From the NCBI GenBank assembly GCA_027365565.1, contig DAHXMI010000002.1, positions 1 through 43,496 on the forward strand: a stretch of DNA of 43,496 bases. Direction: 5' to 3'. The notes below the pieces were generated by a model. That model was not told the DNA's origin and ran no database searches. It saw only the letters and a program-made list of their open reading frames with translations. The stretch's first letter is position 1. The number at the start of each line of letters is the position of its first letter. The position numbers and the translations under genes were made by a program. Below are positions 1 to 7,553 of the stretch, piece after piece. The DNA is from JAMCYG01 sp027365565 (GTDB lineage Archaea > Micrarchaeota > Micrarchaeia > Micrarchaeales > Micrarchaeaceae).

Positions 1-1
1 C

Positions 2-1144
2 AACCCATATTCGAGGGAAGAGCCGTCAGAGTTCATACAGAGCGGGATATCCAGCATAGACGCGATGAACACGCTGGTGCGCGGGCAGAAGCTGCCCATC
101 TTCTCGGCATCGGGAATGCCGCACAACAGGATCGCCGCGCAGATAGCGAGGCAGGCGAAGATACTCGGCGAGTCCGAGGAATTCGCAGTAGTGTTCGGCG
201 GAATAGGGATAAACAGCGAAGAGGCCAACTTCTTCAGGCGCGAGTTCGAGAGCACCGGCGCTCTCTCAAGGGCAGTCATGTTCCTGAACCTCTCGTCAGA
301 GCCCTCCATGGAAAGGATAATACTACCGAGGCTGGCGCTCACCACCGCGGAATACCTCGCATACGAGGAGGGCATGCACGTGCTGGTAATACTCACTGAC
401 ATGACGAACTACTGCGAAGCGCTCAGGGAGATATCAGCCGCAAGGGAGGAGGTCCCGGGAAGGAGAGGCTATCCTGGATACATGTACACCGACCTCTCGT
501 CGATATACGAGCGAGCCGGCAAGATAAAGGGCAGGAAGGGATCGATAACGCAGATACCCATACTGACGATGCCCGGGGATGACATAACTCACCCGATACC
601 CGACCTTACCGGTTACATAACGGAAGGCCAGATGGTGGTCAGCCGCGACCTCAGCAGGCGCGGCGTTTACCCGAACATAGACGTGCTGCTGTCGCTTTCA
701 AGGCTTATGAACCAGGGGATAGGGAAGGGCAGGACAAGGGAGGACCACCGCGGAGTGGCCGACCAGCTGTTCGCCTCATACGCAAGAGGCAAGGAGCTGA
801 GGAACCTGATAGAGATCGTCGGCGAGGAGGCGCTGAGCGAGAACGACCGCAAGTACCTGCACTTCGCGGACGCGTACGAGTCTAAGTTCCTGAACCAGGA
901 TTACTATGGCGACAGGAGCATAGAGACCACGCTCAACCTCGGATGGGAGCTGCTTGCGGACCTGCCGAAGGTGGAGATGAAGAGGCTCAAGGACGAATAC
1001 ATAAAGAAGTACGGCAAGTGGGCTTCCGACGCCGCCACGCCTCCCTCTCCAAATGGGGAGGACGAGGAGAAGGGGAAAGGAAAAGAGGGTAAGGCAGAGA
1101 AAGAAGAGAAAAAGGGGAAGCCCGCAAAGCACGGGAAGGAATGA
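2..1144 (+). CDS. atpB: A-type ATP synthase subunit B (5' end outside window)
   Basis: Non-catalytic nucleotide-binding subunit of the A1 head of the archaeal rotary ATP synthase. The frame is already open at the first bases and reads NPYSREEPSEFIQSGISSID before the first ATG, so the real start lies left of the window. The following stretch with GQKLPIFSASGMPHNRIAAQ is the family's nucleotide-binding region, and EDHRGVADQLFASYA is typical of the C-terminal helical part. The usual B subunit is about 460 residues; 380 are visible. Odd: the last 40 or so residues are a low-complexity Lys/Glu/Gly tail beyond the family's normal end. The D subunit starts 11 bases downstream, so the two are co-transcribed. 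Identity is certain; only the N-terminus is missing. Confidence 0.97.
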   Translation, partial: NPYSREEPSEFIQSGISSIDAMNTLVRGQKLPIFSASGMPHNRIAAQIARQAKILGESEEFAVVFGGIGINSEEANFFRREFESTGALSRAVMFLNLSSEPSMERIILPRLALTTAEYLAYEEGMHVLVILTDMTNYCEALREISAAREEVPGRRGYPGYMYTDLSSIYERAGKIKGRKGSITQIPILTMPGDDITHPIPDLTGYITEGQMVVSRDLSRRGVYPNIDVLLSLSRLMNQGIGKGRTREDHRGVADQLFASYARGKELRNLIEIVGEEALSENDRKYLHFADAYESKFLNQDYYGDRSIETTLNLGWELLADLPKVEMKRLKDEYIKKYGKWASDAATPPSPNGEDEEKGKGKEGKAEKEEKKGKPAKHGKE

Positions 1145-1155
1145 GGCGCTGACTG

Positions 1156-1797
1156 ATGCCCGCACAGACCAACATAAGGACCACAAGGCTGGAGATGATC
1201 CGCACCAAGGCCAGGATAAAGACTGCGACGAAGGGCCTTGAGCTCCTGAAGATGAAGAGGGCGAGCCTCGTCCTGGAGTTCTTCGAACTGGCAAAGCAGA
1301 TCGAGTCGCTCATGTCCGGCATGAAGGATTCCGTAAAGAGGGCGATGGACAGCACGGTCATGGCGGAGTTCAGCGTCGGCAGGATAAACCTCGAGAGGAT
1401 AGCCGCGGAGCAGGCCGAGATAATAATGGGCGTAGACGCCAAGAACGTAATGGGTGTCAAGATGCCAAGGCTGCAGATGCAAAGCGGCTCATCTCCGGAG
1501 AACGCATCCGGGCGCATATACGAGATAATATCGCTGCCTACCTCGATAGAGGATGCGAAGCACAGCTATGCCACGCTGTTCAAGCTGATGATAGAAGTGG
1601 CCGAGAAGGAGAACTCGCTTCGCATGCTTCTCTACGAGATTGAGAAGCTGAACAGGAGGGCGAACGCGATAGAGAACGTTGTAGTTCCATCGCTGAGCTA
1701 CAAGGTAAGGTACATCAGGCAGAGGCTCGAGGACCTCGAGAGGGACCAGGTAGTCTCGATAAAGTTCATGAAGAGGAAGATGACGAATGCAGTCTAA
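1156..1797 (+). CDS. atpD: A-type ATP synthase subunit D (central stalk)
   Basis: Central rotor shaft subunit linking the A1 head to the membrane ring. The protein is 213 residues, the normal family length. The N-terminal block TNIRTTRLEMIRTKARIKTA followed by GLELLKMKR is the subunit D signature, and the rest is predicted as two long antiparallel helices forming a coiled coil, ending in RRANAIENVVVPSL near residue 170. ATG at 1156 follows subunit B directly, so it belongs to the same operon. Its 3' end overlaps by 11 bases a small open frame starting at 1787. Family assignment is secure from the conserved N-terminal motif and the operon. Confidence 0.96.
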   Translation: MPAQTNIRTTRLEMIRTKARIKTATKGLELLKMKRASLVLEFFELAKQIESLMSGMKDSVKRAMDSTVMAEFSVGRINLERIAAEQAEIIMGVDAKNVMGVKMPRLQMQSGSSPENASGRIYEIISLPTSIEDAKHSYATLFKLMIEVAEKENSLRMLLYEIEKLNRRANAIENVVVPSLSYKVRYIRQRLEDLERDQVVSIKFMKRKMTNAV

Positions 1798-1918
1798 CGG
1801 CGCGTCAGCGCAGCTGAGGGCGTTCAAGCGCATTACTGTGCTGTCCGCGGCAGTGAAGATAGCCGCGGTAGCCGTTGCGATAGCAATATTCATTCTTTTG
1901 TACGGGTTGTATGCATGA
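1787..1918 (+). CDS. 43-residue single-helix membrane protein in the ATPase operon
   Basis: Not recognised; too short for usual gene callers. The frame starts with ATG inside the end of subunit D (11-base overlap, with a purine-rich AGAGGAAG stretch just upstream) and its TGA overlaps the ATG of the next gene in an ATGA junction. It is therefore tightly coupled to both neighbours. The product begins MQSNGASAQLRAFKR, a basic cytoplasmic-type head, followed by one hydrophobic segment at about residues 17-41 ending in ILLYGLYA. No acidic residue lies in the membrane segment, so it is not the proton-carrying proteolipid K subunit, which has at least two helices and an essential carboxylate. Inference: an accessory membrane subunit or assembly factor of the A-ATPase. 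Without this frame there would be a 117-base hole in an otherwise overlapping operon. Confidence 0.7.
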   Translation: MQSNGASAQLRAFKRITVLSAAVKIAAVAVAIAIFILLYGLYA

Positions 1919-2319
1919 GCAGCGAAAAGAAATCCGGGAAAGCAGGGAAGGCAGAGAAGAAGCACGCGGAAAGGGGGGAAGCCAGGGTGGAGCGCAGCGA
2001 GGTGCTTCTTTCGATAAAGGGCAAGGAGTCGGAGGCCGCAAAGAGGCTCGATGAGGAGCAGAAGGCGCTCGAAAAAAGTATAGGCGATGCGAGGAAGAGC
2101 GCGGCGGAGATGGTCGAGAACGCGAGGAAGGCCGCGGAAGCCGCACTGGACAGGGCGGAGAGCAGGGCCAATCTCGAGGCCGCAGCCAAAGGCAAGGCGG
2201 TGCTCGCAGCGGCGAAGCGCGACGCGACAAAGGTAAAGAGGGTAAGCAAGGAGGACGCCCTCACAATCTTCTCTAATGTGGTAAGAAGGAAGTTCGGGAT
2301 AGGTGCAAATGATGCTTAA
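1915..2319 (+). CDS. A-type ATP synthase subunit H (peripheral stalk)
   Basis: Peripheral-stalk coiled-coil subunit, the partner of subunit E that holds the A1 head against rotation. The product has 134 residues. Residues 1-30 are a Lys/Glu/Gly-rich charged tail (SSEKKSGKAGKAEKKHAERG). Residues 30-115 are one alanine-rich heptad helix with regular Glu/Lys/Ala spacing, and the end is a short globular piece (EDALTIFSNVVRRKFGIGAN). Sequence conservation in this family is mostly compositional, so the call rests on the coiled coil plus position directly before subunit I, the classical H-I order. Start is ATG in the ATGA overlap with the small membrane protein gene. It overlaps subunit I by 11 bases. 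Confidence 0.8.
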   Translation: MSSEKKSGKAGKAEKKHAERGEARVERSEVLLSIKGKESEAAKRLDEEQKALEKSIGDARKSAAEMVENARKAAEAALDRAESRANLEAAAKGKAVLAAAKRDATKVKRVSKEDALTIFSNVVRRKFGIGANDA

Positions 2320-4234
2320 GCCGGCTCGCATGTCAAGGGTGAGGCTCATAATTGGTCAGGGCCATGCGGACGAGGTGCTATCCGCGCTGCAGGACGTCGG
2401 TGTAATGCAGGTGGAGCAGCTGCCGCAGGAGCTTGCGGCTCTGCTCAGCAGCGGCGTGGTAAAGGACAAGACAACGATATCGGATCTCGCGCAGAGGTTC
2501 AGGTCGCTTGAGGGGTTACTGGAGCCCCAAGGCGCAGGCCAGCGCATGTCGTTCGAAAGCGTGGAGGACATCGAAAGGAGGGCGCGCGAGATAAGCATAG
2601 ATGCGCAGGCCGCTGGGATATTCAAGAGAAGCGAGGCGCTGAGGGCAAGCATCTCGAACAACGAGGTCCTTCTCAAGGTAATATCGAAGCTGGCGCGTTT
2701 CGAGAAGGACCTTAACATACTATCCACAAGGAGCGTTTCGTCGTATGTGATCTACGGGCCGCAGATGGAGCGCTTCAGGAGAGAGCTTGCCTCGAGAGGG
2801 AGCGAGTTCAACATAATCGACCTGTCAGATTCGCTGGTGGTCAGCATAAGGAGGACCAGCTACAAGGAGTTCAGCCTTGTCGCCGCGCCGTTCAAGGTGT
2901 ACATGGAAGTGATACCGGAGATGGAAGGCTCCGTGGCAGAGAACGTCCGCGCAATAAAGTCCGACATCGAGCGCGACCACAAGGAGCTGCATGAGCTCGA
3001 TGCAGAAAGGAGGGAGCTTTCCAGGAAATACTTCCACAGGGTCAGCGCGATAAGGGAGCAGCTCGACCGCGAATTGGAGAGGGTAGAGACCCTTTCGAAG
3101 CTCGGCTCCACTGACTCGACAGTGGCGATGGAGGGCTGGATACCAGGGAAAAACCTGTCGGCGCTCGAGTCGCTCATATCAAGGATAACCAACAACGTCT
3201 ACGTGATGGAGAAAGACGTCCCGACGAAGGAGCAGCCTCCGACCAAGATGGAGAATCCCGTGACGCTGAAGCTGTATGAGTTCTTCATAAGGTTCTACTC
3301 GGTGCCGAAGAGCAACGAGATCGACCCCACTGTGATGTTCGCGCTTATATTCCCGATATTCTTCGGTTTCATGATAGGCGATGCGGGCTATGGCCTGGTG
3401 ATGCTGATCGGCGCGATCTGGCTTGTCCATAGGATAGAGCATCCGCCGAAGGTGAGCCGCCTGCCTCGCAAGCTCACGTCGTTCGTCAAAACAATAATCA
3501 GCCCGAACGGGATGAAGGTCGTCGCCAAGTCGATCCTGCCAGGATCGGTGATAGCGATAGCGCTCGGCATACTTTTCAACGAGTACTTCGGATTCCAGCT
3601 GCCATACGCGACGCCGTTCGACGTCGTGAAGAACGTAGGCACGCTTCTGGTGATATCGGGCTGGATAGGGGTGTTCATGGTCTCGTTCGGATTCACGCTC
3701 GGGATACTGAACAACGCCGCGGTAGGCAACAAAAAGCACGCGATAGCGAAGCTCGGCTGGCTTCTCGCCGCGATCGGCTTCGTGATATTCGGGCTCAACG
3801 TACTCCACAAGGCGAACCTCGGCCCGTCCAACATCATGGCCCTCGCCTCTTACGCGCTTCTCGGCATCGGGATAGTCACGATACTTGTAGAGGAAGGAGC
3901 GCAGAGCCTAATGGAGCTGCCGTCGCTAATAAGCCACATACTCTCATACACCAGGCTTGTGGGGATACTCCTTGCCTCTGTGATACTCGCGGAAGTGATA
4001 GACCTGATATTCCTATCGGGCATACACCACTCCATACTGCTCGGCATTGTAGGAATATTCATACTGATACTGGGCCAGGTGTTCAACATCGTCATAGCGC
4101 TTTTCGAGCCGGGCATACAAGGGGCCAGGCTCATATACGTGGAGTTCTTCTCCAAGTTCTATGGCGGCAATGGGAAGGAGTTCAGGCCCTTCGTCTACAA
4201 AAGGCAAAGGACCGAGCCGAAGTTCAAGCTGTAA
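2309..4234 (+). CDS. atpI: A-type ATP synthase subunit I (membrane stator, a-subunit)
   Basis: Membrane subunit carrying the proton or sodium half-channels. The product is 641 residues. The N-terminal 330 are a cytoplasmic domain with long helical hairpins (LHELDAERRELSRKYFHRV), followed by a C-terminal domain of about seven or eight membrane helices. FGFMIGDAGYGLVML near residue 353 is the conserved first-helix block. SHILSYTRLVGILLA, near residue 548, contains the invariant arginine that faces the rotor carboxylate. ATG 2309 is preferred to an upstream GTG at 2303 because AGGTG at 2301-2305 sits as a ribosome binding site just ahead of it. It is the last gene of the operon; its stop is three bases from the end of the convergent CDGSH gene. 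Confidence 0.95.
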   Translation: MMLKPARMSRVRLIIGQGHADEVLSALQDVGVMQVEQLPQELAALLSSGVVKDKTTISDLAQRFRSLEGLLEPQGAGQRMSFESVEDIERRAREISIDAQAAGIFKRSEALRASISNNEVLLKVISKLARFEKDLNILSTRSVSSYVIYGPQMERFRRELASRGSEFNIIDLSDSLVVSIRRTSYKEFSLVAAPFKVYMEVIPEMEGSVAENVRAIKSDIERDHKELHELDAERRELSRKYFHRVSAIREQLDRELERVETLSKLGSTDSTVAMEGWIPGKNLSALESLISRITNNVYVMEKDVPTKEQPPTKMENPVTLKLYEFFIRFYSVPKSNEIDPTVMFALIFPIFFGFMIGDAGYGLVMLIGAIWLVHRIEHPPKVSRLPRKLTSFVKTIISPNGMKVVAKSILPGSVIAIALGILFNEYFGFQLPYATPFDVVKNVGTLLVISGWIGVFMVSFGFTLGILNNAAVGNKKHAIAKLGWLLAAIGFVIFGLNVLHKANLGPSNIMALASYALLGIGIVTILVEEGAQSLMELPSLISHILSYTRLVGILLASVILAEVIDLIFLSGIHHSILLGIVGIFILILGQVFNIVIALFEPGIQGARLIYVEFFSKFYGGNGKEFRPFVYKRQRTEPKFKL

Positions 4235-4236
4235 GG

Positions 4237-4488
4237 CTACACGTACTCAGGCTTCATGAGGTGCTGCTGGTTCTGCTCGTCGTACGTGTAGAGCTTCCCC
4301 TTCTCCTCGCTCTTCGCTTTGGCATGGCTGCCATCGCAGTACGGCTTGTTCTTCGAGAGCCCGCACGCGCAGAGGTGTATCTCGAACTTCAGCAGCTTCT
4401 CATCGCTCGTCAGGTTCTTGAATCCCGGGCGCTCTTCCAGCTTCACCACATACGGGTGGTCCCTATCATGCACCAATATTCTCGCCAT
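4237..4488 (-). CDS. CDGSH iron-sulfur domain protein
   Basis: Small [2Fe-2S] protein of the CDGSH (mitoNEET-like) family, 83 residues. The cluster motif C-x-C-x2-S-x3-P-x-C-D-G-S-x-H is complete: C40, C42, C51 and H55 in CACGLSKNKPYCDGSH. The N-terminal half FEIHLCAC is the usual strand entering the motif, and the C-terminal quarter is polar. Three-Cys/one-His clusters of this family are redox- and pH-labile and serve in electron or cluster transfer; the exact partner here is unknown. ATG 4488 (MARILVHD) is chosen over longer in-frame options because a TATA box lies about 34 bases upstream. No membrane anchor is present. Confidence 0.93.
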   Translation of the reverse strand: MARILVHDRDHPYVVKLEERPGFKNLTSDEKLLKFEIHLCACGLSKNKPYCDGSHAKAKSEEKGKLYTYDEQNQQHLMKPEYV

Positions 4489-4515
4489 TCCAATCACGCA
4501 CAGATATGCATGATT

Positions 4516-4528
4516 GGATATTTTAATA
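4516..4528 (-). promoter_or_regulatory. TATA box of the CDGSH gene
   Basis: On the minus strand the AT-rich element TATTAAAATATCC is centred about 34 bases before the ATG at 4488. Transcription would start within about ten bases of the start codon. It lies in a 247-base spacer between two divergent genes that holds nothing else recognisable except the speH promoter. Confidence 0.55.
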
Positions 4529-4642
4529 CGAATGCAGCAAGCGTGTATCGAAAGCCAATATCCATATGGAAAGGCATCGCACAACGCAGCAGGAGATTTA
4601 CGACGGCAGCAAAACATATTTTGCGTTGCCCGACGGGAAAAC

Positions 4643-4670
4643 CAATTTAAGCTTTTTCATTTAAAACTAT
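4643..4670 (+). promoter_or_regulatory. Promoter region of the AdoMet decarboxylase gene
   Basis: Two AT-rich candidates, AATTTAAGC and CATTTAAAAC, lie 70-90 bases before the ATG at 4736. Either would leave a leader of roughly 45-65 bases, unlike the mostly leaderless genes here. The leader ends in the strong ribosome binding site GCGAGGAGGAG. Confidence 0.45.
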
Positions 4671-4735
4671 TTTGTCGATTGCACGGGAAGAGGTCCGCAC
4701 TGCGAACCGGCCCCTGGCACGAGCGAGGAGGAGAA

Positions 4736-5134
4736 ATGGCCAAGATTCGAAAAATGACGCTTGAGCGTCAGGTCCCTAAAATTATTGGGACGCATGTATA
4801 CGGAAACATGTCCGGCATCGATGAGAAGCTGCTCACCAATCTGGATTTTCTCTTACTGAAAGTGAAAGAAGCCGCGAAGGTAGGCAACCTTCACATAATA
4901 GAGATTCTAACGAAGAAATTCATGCTCCACGGCGCAGATGCAGGGGTATCTATAATAGCGCTGCTCGAGGAGAGCCACATATCGCTGCATACGTGGCCGG
5001 AGGGCAACTACGCGACCCTCGACGTTTACTCATGCGGCGCGCAGAGCGATCCGGATGCCGCGTTCAAGCACATAGTCGCGGCGCTGGAGCCCGCTTCCGT
5101 AAAGGTATCACATGCCTCTAGAAGCAACTGCTAA
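4736..5134 (+). CDS. speH: S-adenosylmethionine decarboxylase proenzyme (SpeH type)
   Basis: Pyruvoyl-dependent decarboxylase that makes decarboxylated AdoMet, the aminopropyl donor for spermidine. The 132-residue proenzyme is expected to cleave itself between E79 and S80 in LLEESHISLHTWPE; S80 becomes the pyruvoyl group. H85 and C100 (VYSCG) match the conserved processing and catalytic His and Cys of the class 1B enzymes. ATG 4736 (MAKIRKM) directly follows a GGAGGAG ribosome binding site. Caveat: some archaea use a close paralogue as arginine decarboxylase, and sequence reading alone does not exclude that substrate. Spermidine would be consumed by the deoxyhypusine synthase encoded at 20.7-21.7 kb. 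Confidence 0.92.
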   Translation: MAKIRKMTLERQVPKIIGTHVYGNMSGIDEKLLTNLDFLLLKVKEAAKVGNLHIIEILTKKFMLHGADAGVSIIALLEESHISLHTWPEGNYATLDVYSCGAQSDPDAAFKHIVAALEPASVKVSHASRSNC

Positions 5135-5137
5135 TCC

Positions 5138-5145
5138 TTTTTTTT
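5138..5145 (+). terminator. Oligo-T terminator after speH
   Basis: Eight consecutive T residues lie 4 bases after the speH stop. Archaeal RNA polymerase terminates at such U-runs without needing a hairpin. Confidence 0.6.
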
Positions 5146-5259
5146 GCAATCGACGGACATTACCGGCCGCCCGTACTGCAGAGCCTCCAAAATAAAGGCT
5201 TAAAAGCGTTATGAGAGATGCATAAATATCTGAAAAGCGCCAGACAGGTATGTGGTGGA

Positions 5260-5796
5260 ATGGCGAAGAACGTACTGTTGATGGAATCGGACTCTTCCGG
5301 GCGTCGAGGCGCCAGCTCTGGCGAGATAGCGGAGGTGTACCGCCAGTTGAAGAAAGACAGGAACTACAAGGTCTGCGTATTTGGCAGATCCCTGAAGGGC
5401 ATGCCGAAGGAGGACTGCATCGACAGGAGCAGCCTCTACCATACAAGGTTCGACGCCATAGTCCTGTGCTCGCTCAGGGATGTCATGTACGTCAAGACAT
5501 ACAGGCTTTTCAACAGGGACAATCCCGGCACCAAGTACATCTATGTCGACAAGTGCGGACTGGCATCCGCGCTCATGGCAGGCAAGACAAGGAAGATGCT
5601 TCCCGCCCGCCTTATAGAATGGAACCTTTTCCTCAACCTCTCATCATGGCTCGACCACTACATCGCGACCTCTCCTGAGGAAAAGCGCCTCGCCGAGGAA
5701 CATTTCGATGGCGTGGGCACGAAGGTGCACATGGCCTCAGGGCAGGGCTCCTCACAACTGGCAGCCGCCTGCAGGCACATAATCAGCCGCAGCTGA
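5260..5796 (+). CDS. Unknown protein resembling a GT-B glycosyltransferase N-domain
   Basis: Not firmly recognised. The 178-residue product begins MAKNVLLMESDSSGRRG, a first Rossmann strand followed by a glycine/serine loop. Further alternating strands and helices follow (YKVCVFGRS, FDAIVLCSL, TKYIYVD). WLDHYIATSPEEKRLAEEHF resembles the end of the N-terminal domain of family 4 glycosyltransferases. No C-terminal nucleotide-sugar domain follows, so it is either a single-domain relative or a different Rossmann protein. A TATA box at 5198-5208 puts the transcript start near 5229, which excludes the ATG at 5218; GGTGG precedes ATG 5260. Its 3' end abuts the convergent gene at 5801. Confidence 0.7.
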   Translation: MAKNVLLMESDSSGRRGASSGEIAEVYRQLKKDRNYKVCVFGRSLKGMPKEDCIDRSSLYHTRFDAIVLCSLRDVMYVKTYRLFNRDNPGTKYIYVDKCGLASALMAGKTRKMLPARLIEWNLFLNLSSWLDHYIATSPEEKRLAEEHFDGVGTKVHMASGQGSSQLAAACRHIISRS

Positions 5797-5800
5797 ATGC

Positions 5801-6010
5801 TCAGATTATGTGCAGGAAGCCCAGTATGACGAGCACCACCATGGTGCTTATGTAAATCTCGAGCAGGAAGAATGCTATCTTTATCCATCCCTTTATGCGC
5901 GCCCTTGGCACCGGTATCTTCGAATAGTCCCTTATCTTCTCCCTCTTCAGGAAGTTCTCCCACTCAGCATCGTTTCTTATGAATCCGTAATCTTTCGGGT
6001 CGAATGCCAT
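5801..6010 (-). CDS. Small C-terminally membrane-anchored protein next to the NRAMP gene
   Basis: Unrecognised 69-residue protein. The N-terminal half is polar (DPKDYGFIRNDAEWENFLKR), then PRARIKGW leads into one membrane helix at about residues 44-68 (FLLEIYISTMVVLVILGF). Positive residues before the helix suggest N-inside topology. The ribosome binding site AGGTGA overlaps the stop codon of the NRAMP transporter, so the two genes are translated from one message. Two ATGs are adjacent (6013 and 6010); the second has better spacing from the site. By context it may be a small regulator or partner of the transporter, which is inference only. Confidence 0.75.
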   Translation of the reverse strand: MAFDPKDYGFIRNDAEWENFLKREKIRDYSKIPVPRARIKGWIKIAFFLLEIYISTMVVLVILGFLHII

Positions 6011-6018
6011 CATGTCAC

Positions 6019-7392
6019 CTACAGCAGTTTGGGAAACACTATCGATAGGCCGTAGAGGCCGCTCATGGTCACGAGCACAAGCATTATCGCAATGATGGCA
6101 ATGTTTTCCCACCTCTTGTTTGCATGTATGCCCATCACTTTCCTATCGTTCGCGAGAAGCAGCAGGAAGAGCAGCGCCGCGGGCATGAATATAGAAGCCA
6201 CGACCTGCACTGTTATGTTCATGAAGCCGAGCGGCACTTTCGGGATGAGCACTATCCCCGCTGCGATTAGCATGCTGGCTAGCCCAGGTGCATAGAATTT
6301 CCTTCCTTCTAGGAACGGCAGGTTTATGCTCTTCGGCCATTCGAACGCCTCGCCGACGGCCCATGATGTGCTCGCGGTCAGCGCAATTGAAGATATCAGG
6401 CCCGCATCAATCAGGCCGAGCGCGAATAGCTTCACGGGCAACATCCCTACCTTTGCCGATATCGCACTCAGTATGTAACCTATGTTGTAAATGTCGCTGG
6501 TGGGGTTGCTGCCGCCGAAGACGAGCGTGCCTGTCAGCACCAATATGGATATCGCCACAAACGACATGATGCACGCGCCTATGAACGTGTCTCGCTTGCC
6601 TGCGCTTATGTCCTCTGGAACCGTGCCCTTATCAACCTCTGAGCTCTGCTGGAAGAAGAGCATCCACGGCGCAATCGTCGTGCCGAGGTTGGCGAGCAGC
6701 ACGTATATGAATATAGGCGTGATGCCGCCGTTGATATGCCATGTGAGGAATGTGCTCGCCACAAGCGCCCAGTCGGGCCGTGCGAACAGTAGGAGCGGTA
6801 TGAAGATCAAGTTGAACAGCGCTATGATAAGGCTCGCCCTCTCCCACTTGTGGTACCTCAGCGTCATCATGATGGTCGATACGAAGGCGATTCCTATCAG
6901 TACGGCTATCCCAGGCCTGATCCCGAATATGCTCATGCCGAAGGTTATGCCTATGAACTCGGTCACGAGCGTGAGCGAGTTGGCGATGAGCAGGTCGATA
7001 AGCGAGAACGATCCCCAGAACTTCCCATACCTTTTCCATATCATCTCAGCGTGCCCGCGCCTGGTCACCGCCGCCAGCCTTACAGTCATGCTCTGCACGA
7101 GATATGCCACAGGTATCATCAGTATCATTAGAGGTATGAAGAATCCGAGCCCGAAGAGCGAGCCAGTCTGCGCGTAGGTTATCACCCCTCCTGCATCGTT
7201 ATCCGACACCATCACGAGTATGCCTGGGCCTATGAGCGCGAGTATGAGGAGGAGACGGGCCCAAGCGCCGTGCATGTGCCTAAGCCTCGCTACTTTCAGC
7301 CGGTCAATGGCCCTCAGCCTGAGATCCACCGGCAGCTCGCCCAGCTTCCTTTCCAGATCGAACTTCTCGCCCGTTCGTGGTGCGCGTTGCAT
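6019..7392 (-). CDS. NRAMP-family divalent metal (Mn/Fe) transporter
   Basis: Polytopic transporter of 457 residues, predicted 11-12 membrane helices, importing Mn2+/Fe2+ with protons in characterised relatives. GPGILVMVSDNDAGGVITYAQ (about residues 55-75) is the first-helix metal-site region. The classic DPGN motif is here DNDAGG, with Pro replaced by Ala. The sixth-helix region GTTIAPWMLFFQQSSEVDKG (about 237-256) corresponds to the non-canonical branch of COG1914 that lacks the MPH metal-binding signature. The metal actually carried is therefore uncertain. The first 40 residues are a charged cytoplasmic tail. ATG 7392 is preferred over TTG 7401 because the TATA box centre is about 25 bases upstream, making the message essentially leaderless. 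Confidence 0.88.
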   Translation of the reverse strand: MQRAPRTGEKFDLERKLGELPVDLRLRAIDRLKVARLRHMHGAWARLLLILALIGPGILVMVSDNDAGGVITYAQTGSLFGLGFFIPLMILMIPVAYLVQSMTVRLAAVTRRGHAEMIWKRYGKFWGSFSLIDLLIANSLTLVTEFIGITFGMSIFGIRPGIAVLIGIAFVSTIMMTLRYHKWERASLIIALFNLIFIPLLLFARPDWALVASTFLTWHINGGITPIFIYVLLANLGTTIAPWMLFFQQSSEVDKGTVPEDISAGKRDTFIGACIMSFVAISILVLTGTLVFGGSNPTSDIYNIGYILSAISAKVGMLPVKLFALGLIDAGLISSIALTASTSWAVGEAFEWPKSINLPFLEGRKFYAPGLASMLIAAGIVLIPKVPLGFMNITVQVVASIFMPAALLFLLLLANDRKVMGIHANKRWENIAIIAIMLVLVTMSGLYGLSIVFPKLL

Positions 7393-7410
7393 TTCGCCCA
7401 AGAGACAACC

Positions 7411-7424
7411 TTATATATTATATT
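7411..7424 (-). promoter_or_regulatory. TATA box of the NRAMP gene
   Basis: AT-only stretch TTATATATTATATT, centred about 25 bases before the ATG at 7392 on the minus strand, which is the spacing of a leaderless archaeal promoter. Confidence 0.7.
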
Positions 7425-7520
7425 TGCGAAATTCTTTCCACGTTCCGTCGGTGCGCAGAATCCGCACAAGAGTAGTTGAATGGCAACCTTTAAATATAAC
7501 CAAGGAAAACTCTTGGAAAA

Positions 7521-7534
7521 GTATATATATTAAG
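7521..7534 (+). promoter_or_regulatory. Orphan TATA box facing a structured intergenic segment
   Basis: GTATATATATTAAG is centred at about 7527. The expected start, about 27 bases on, is 7554, exactly where a strong stem begins. No protein frame with normal codon use follows. An upstream inverted repeat CCAAG-n7-CTTGG lies at 7500-7516. Confidence 0.5.
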
Positions 7535-7553
7535 GGAGATACTATATCATCTG

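Noticed and set aside
4514..4735. N-terminal extension of AdoMet decarboxylase
   Set aside because: The added segment has no family similarity, covers the divergent promoters, and the strong GGAGGAG site precedes ATG 4736.
5218..5259. Fourteen-codon N-terminal extension of the GT-like protein (ATG 5218)
   Set aside because: The predicted transcript start (about 5229, from the TATA box at 5198-5208) lies after this ATG, and the better ribosome binding site precedes ATG 5260.
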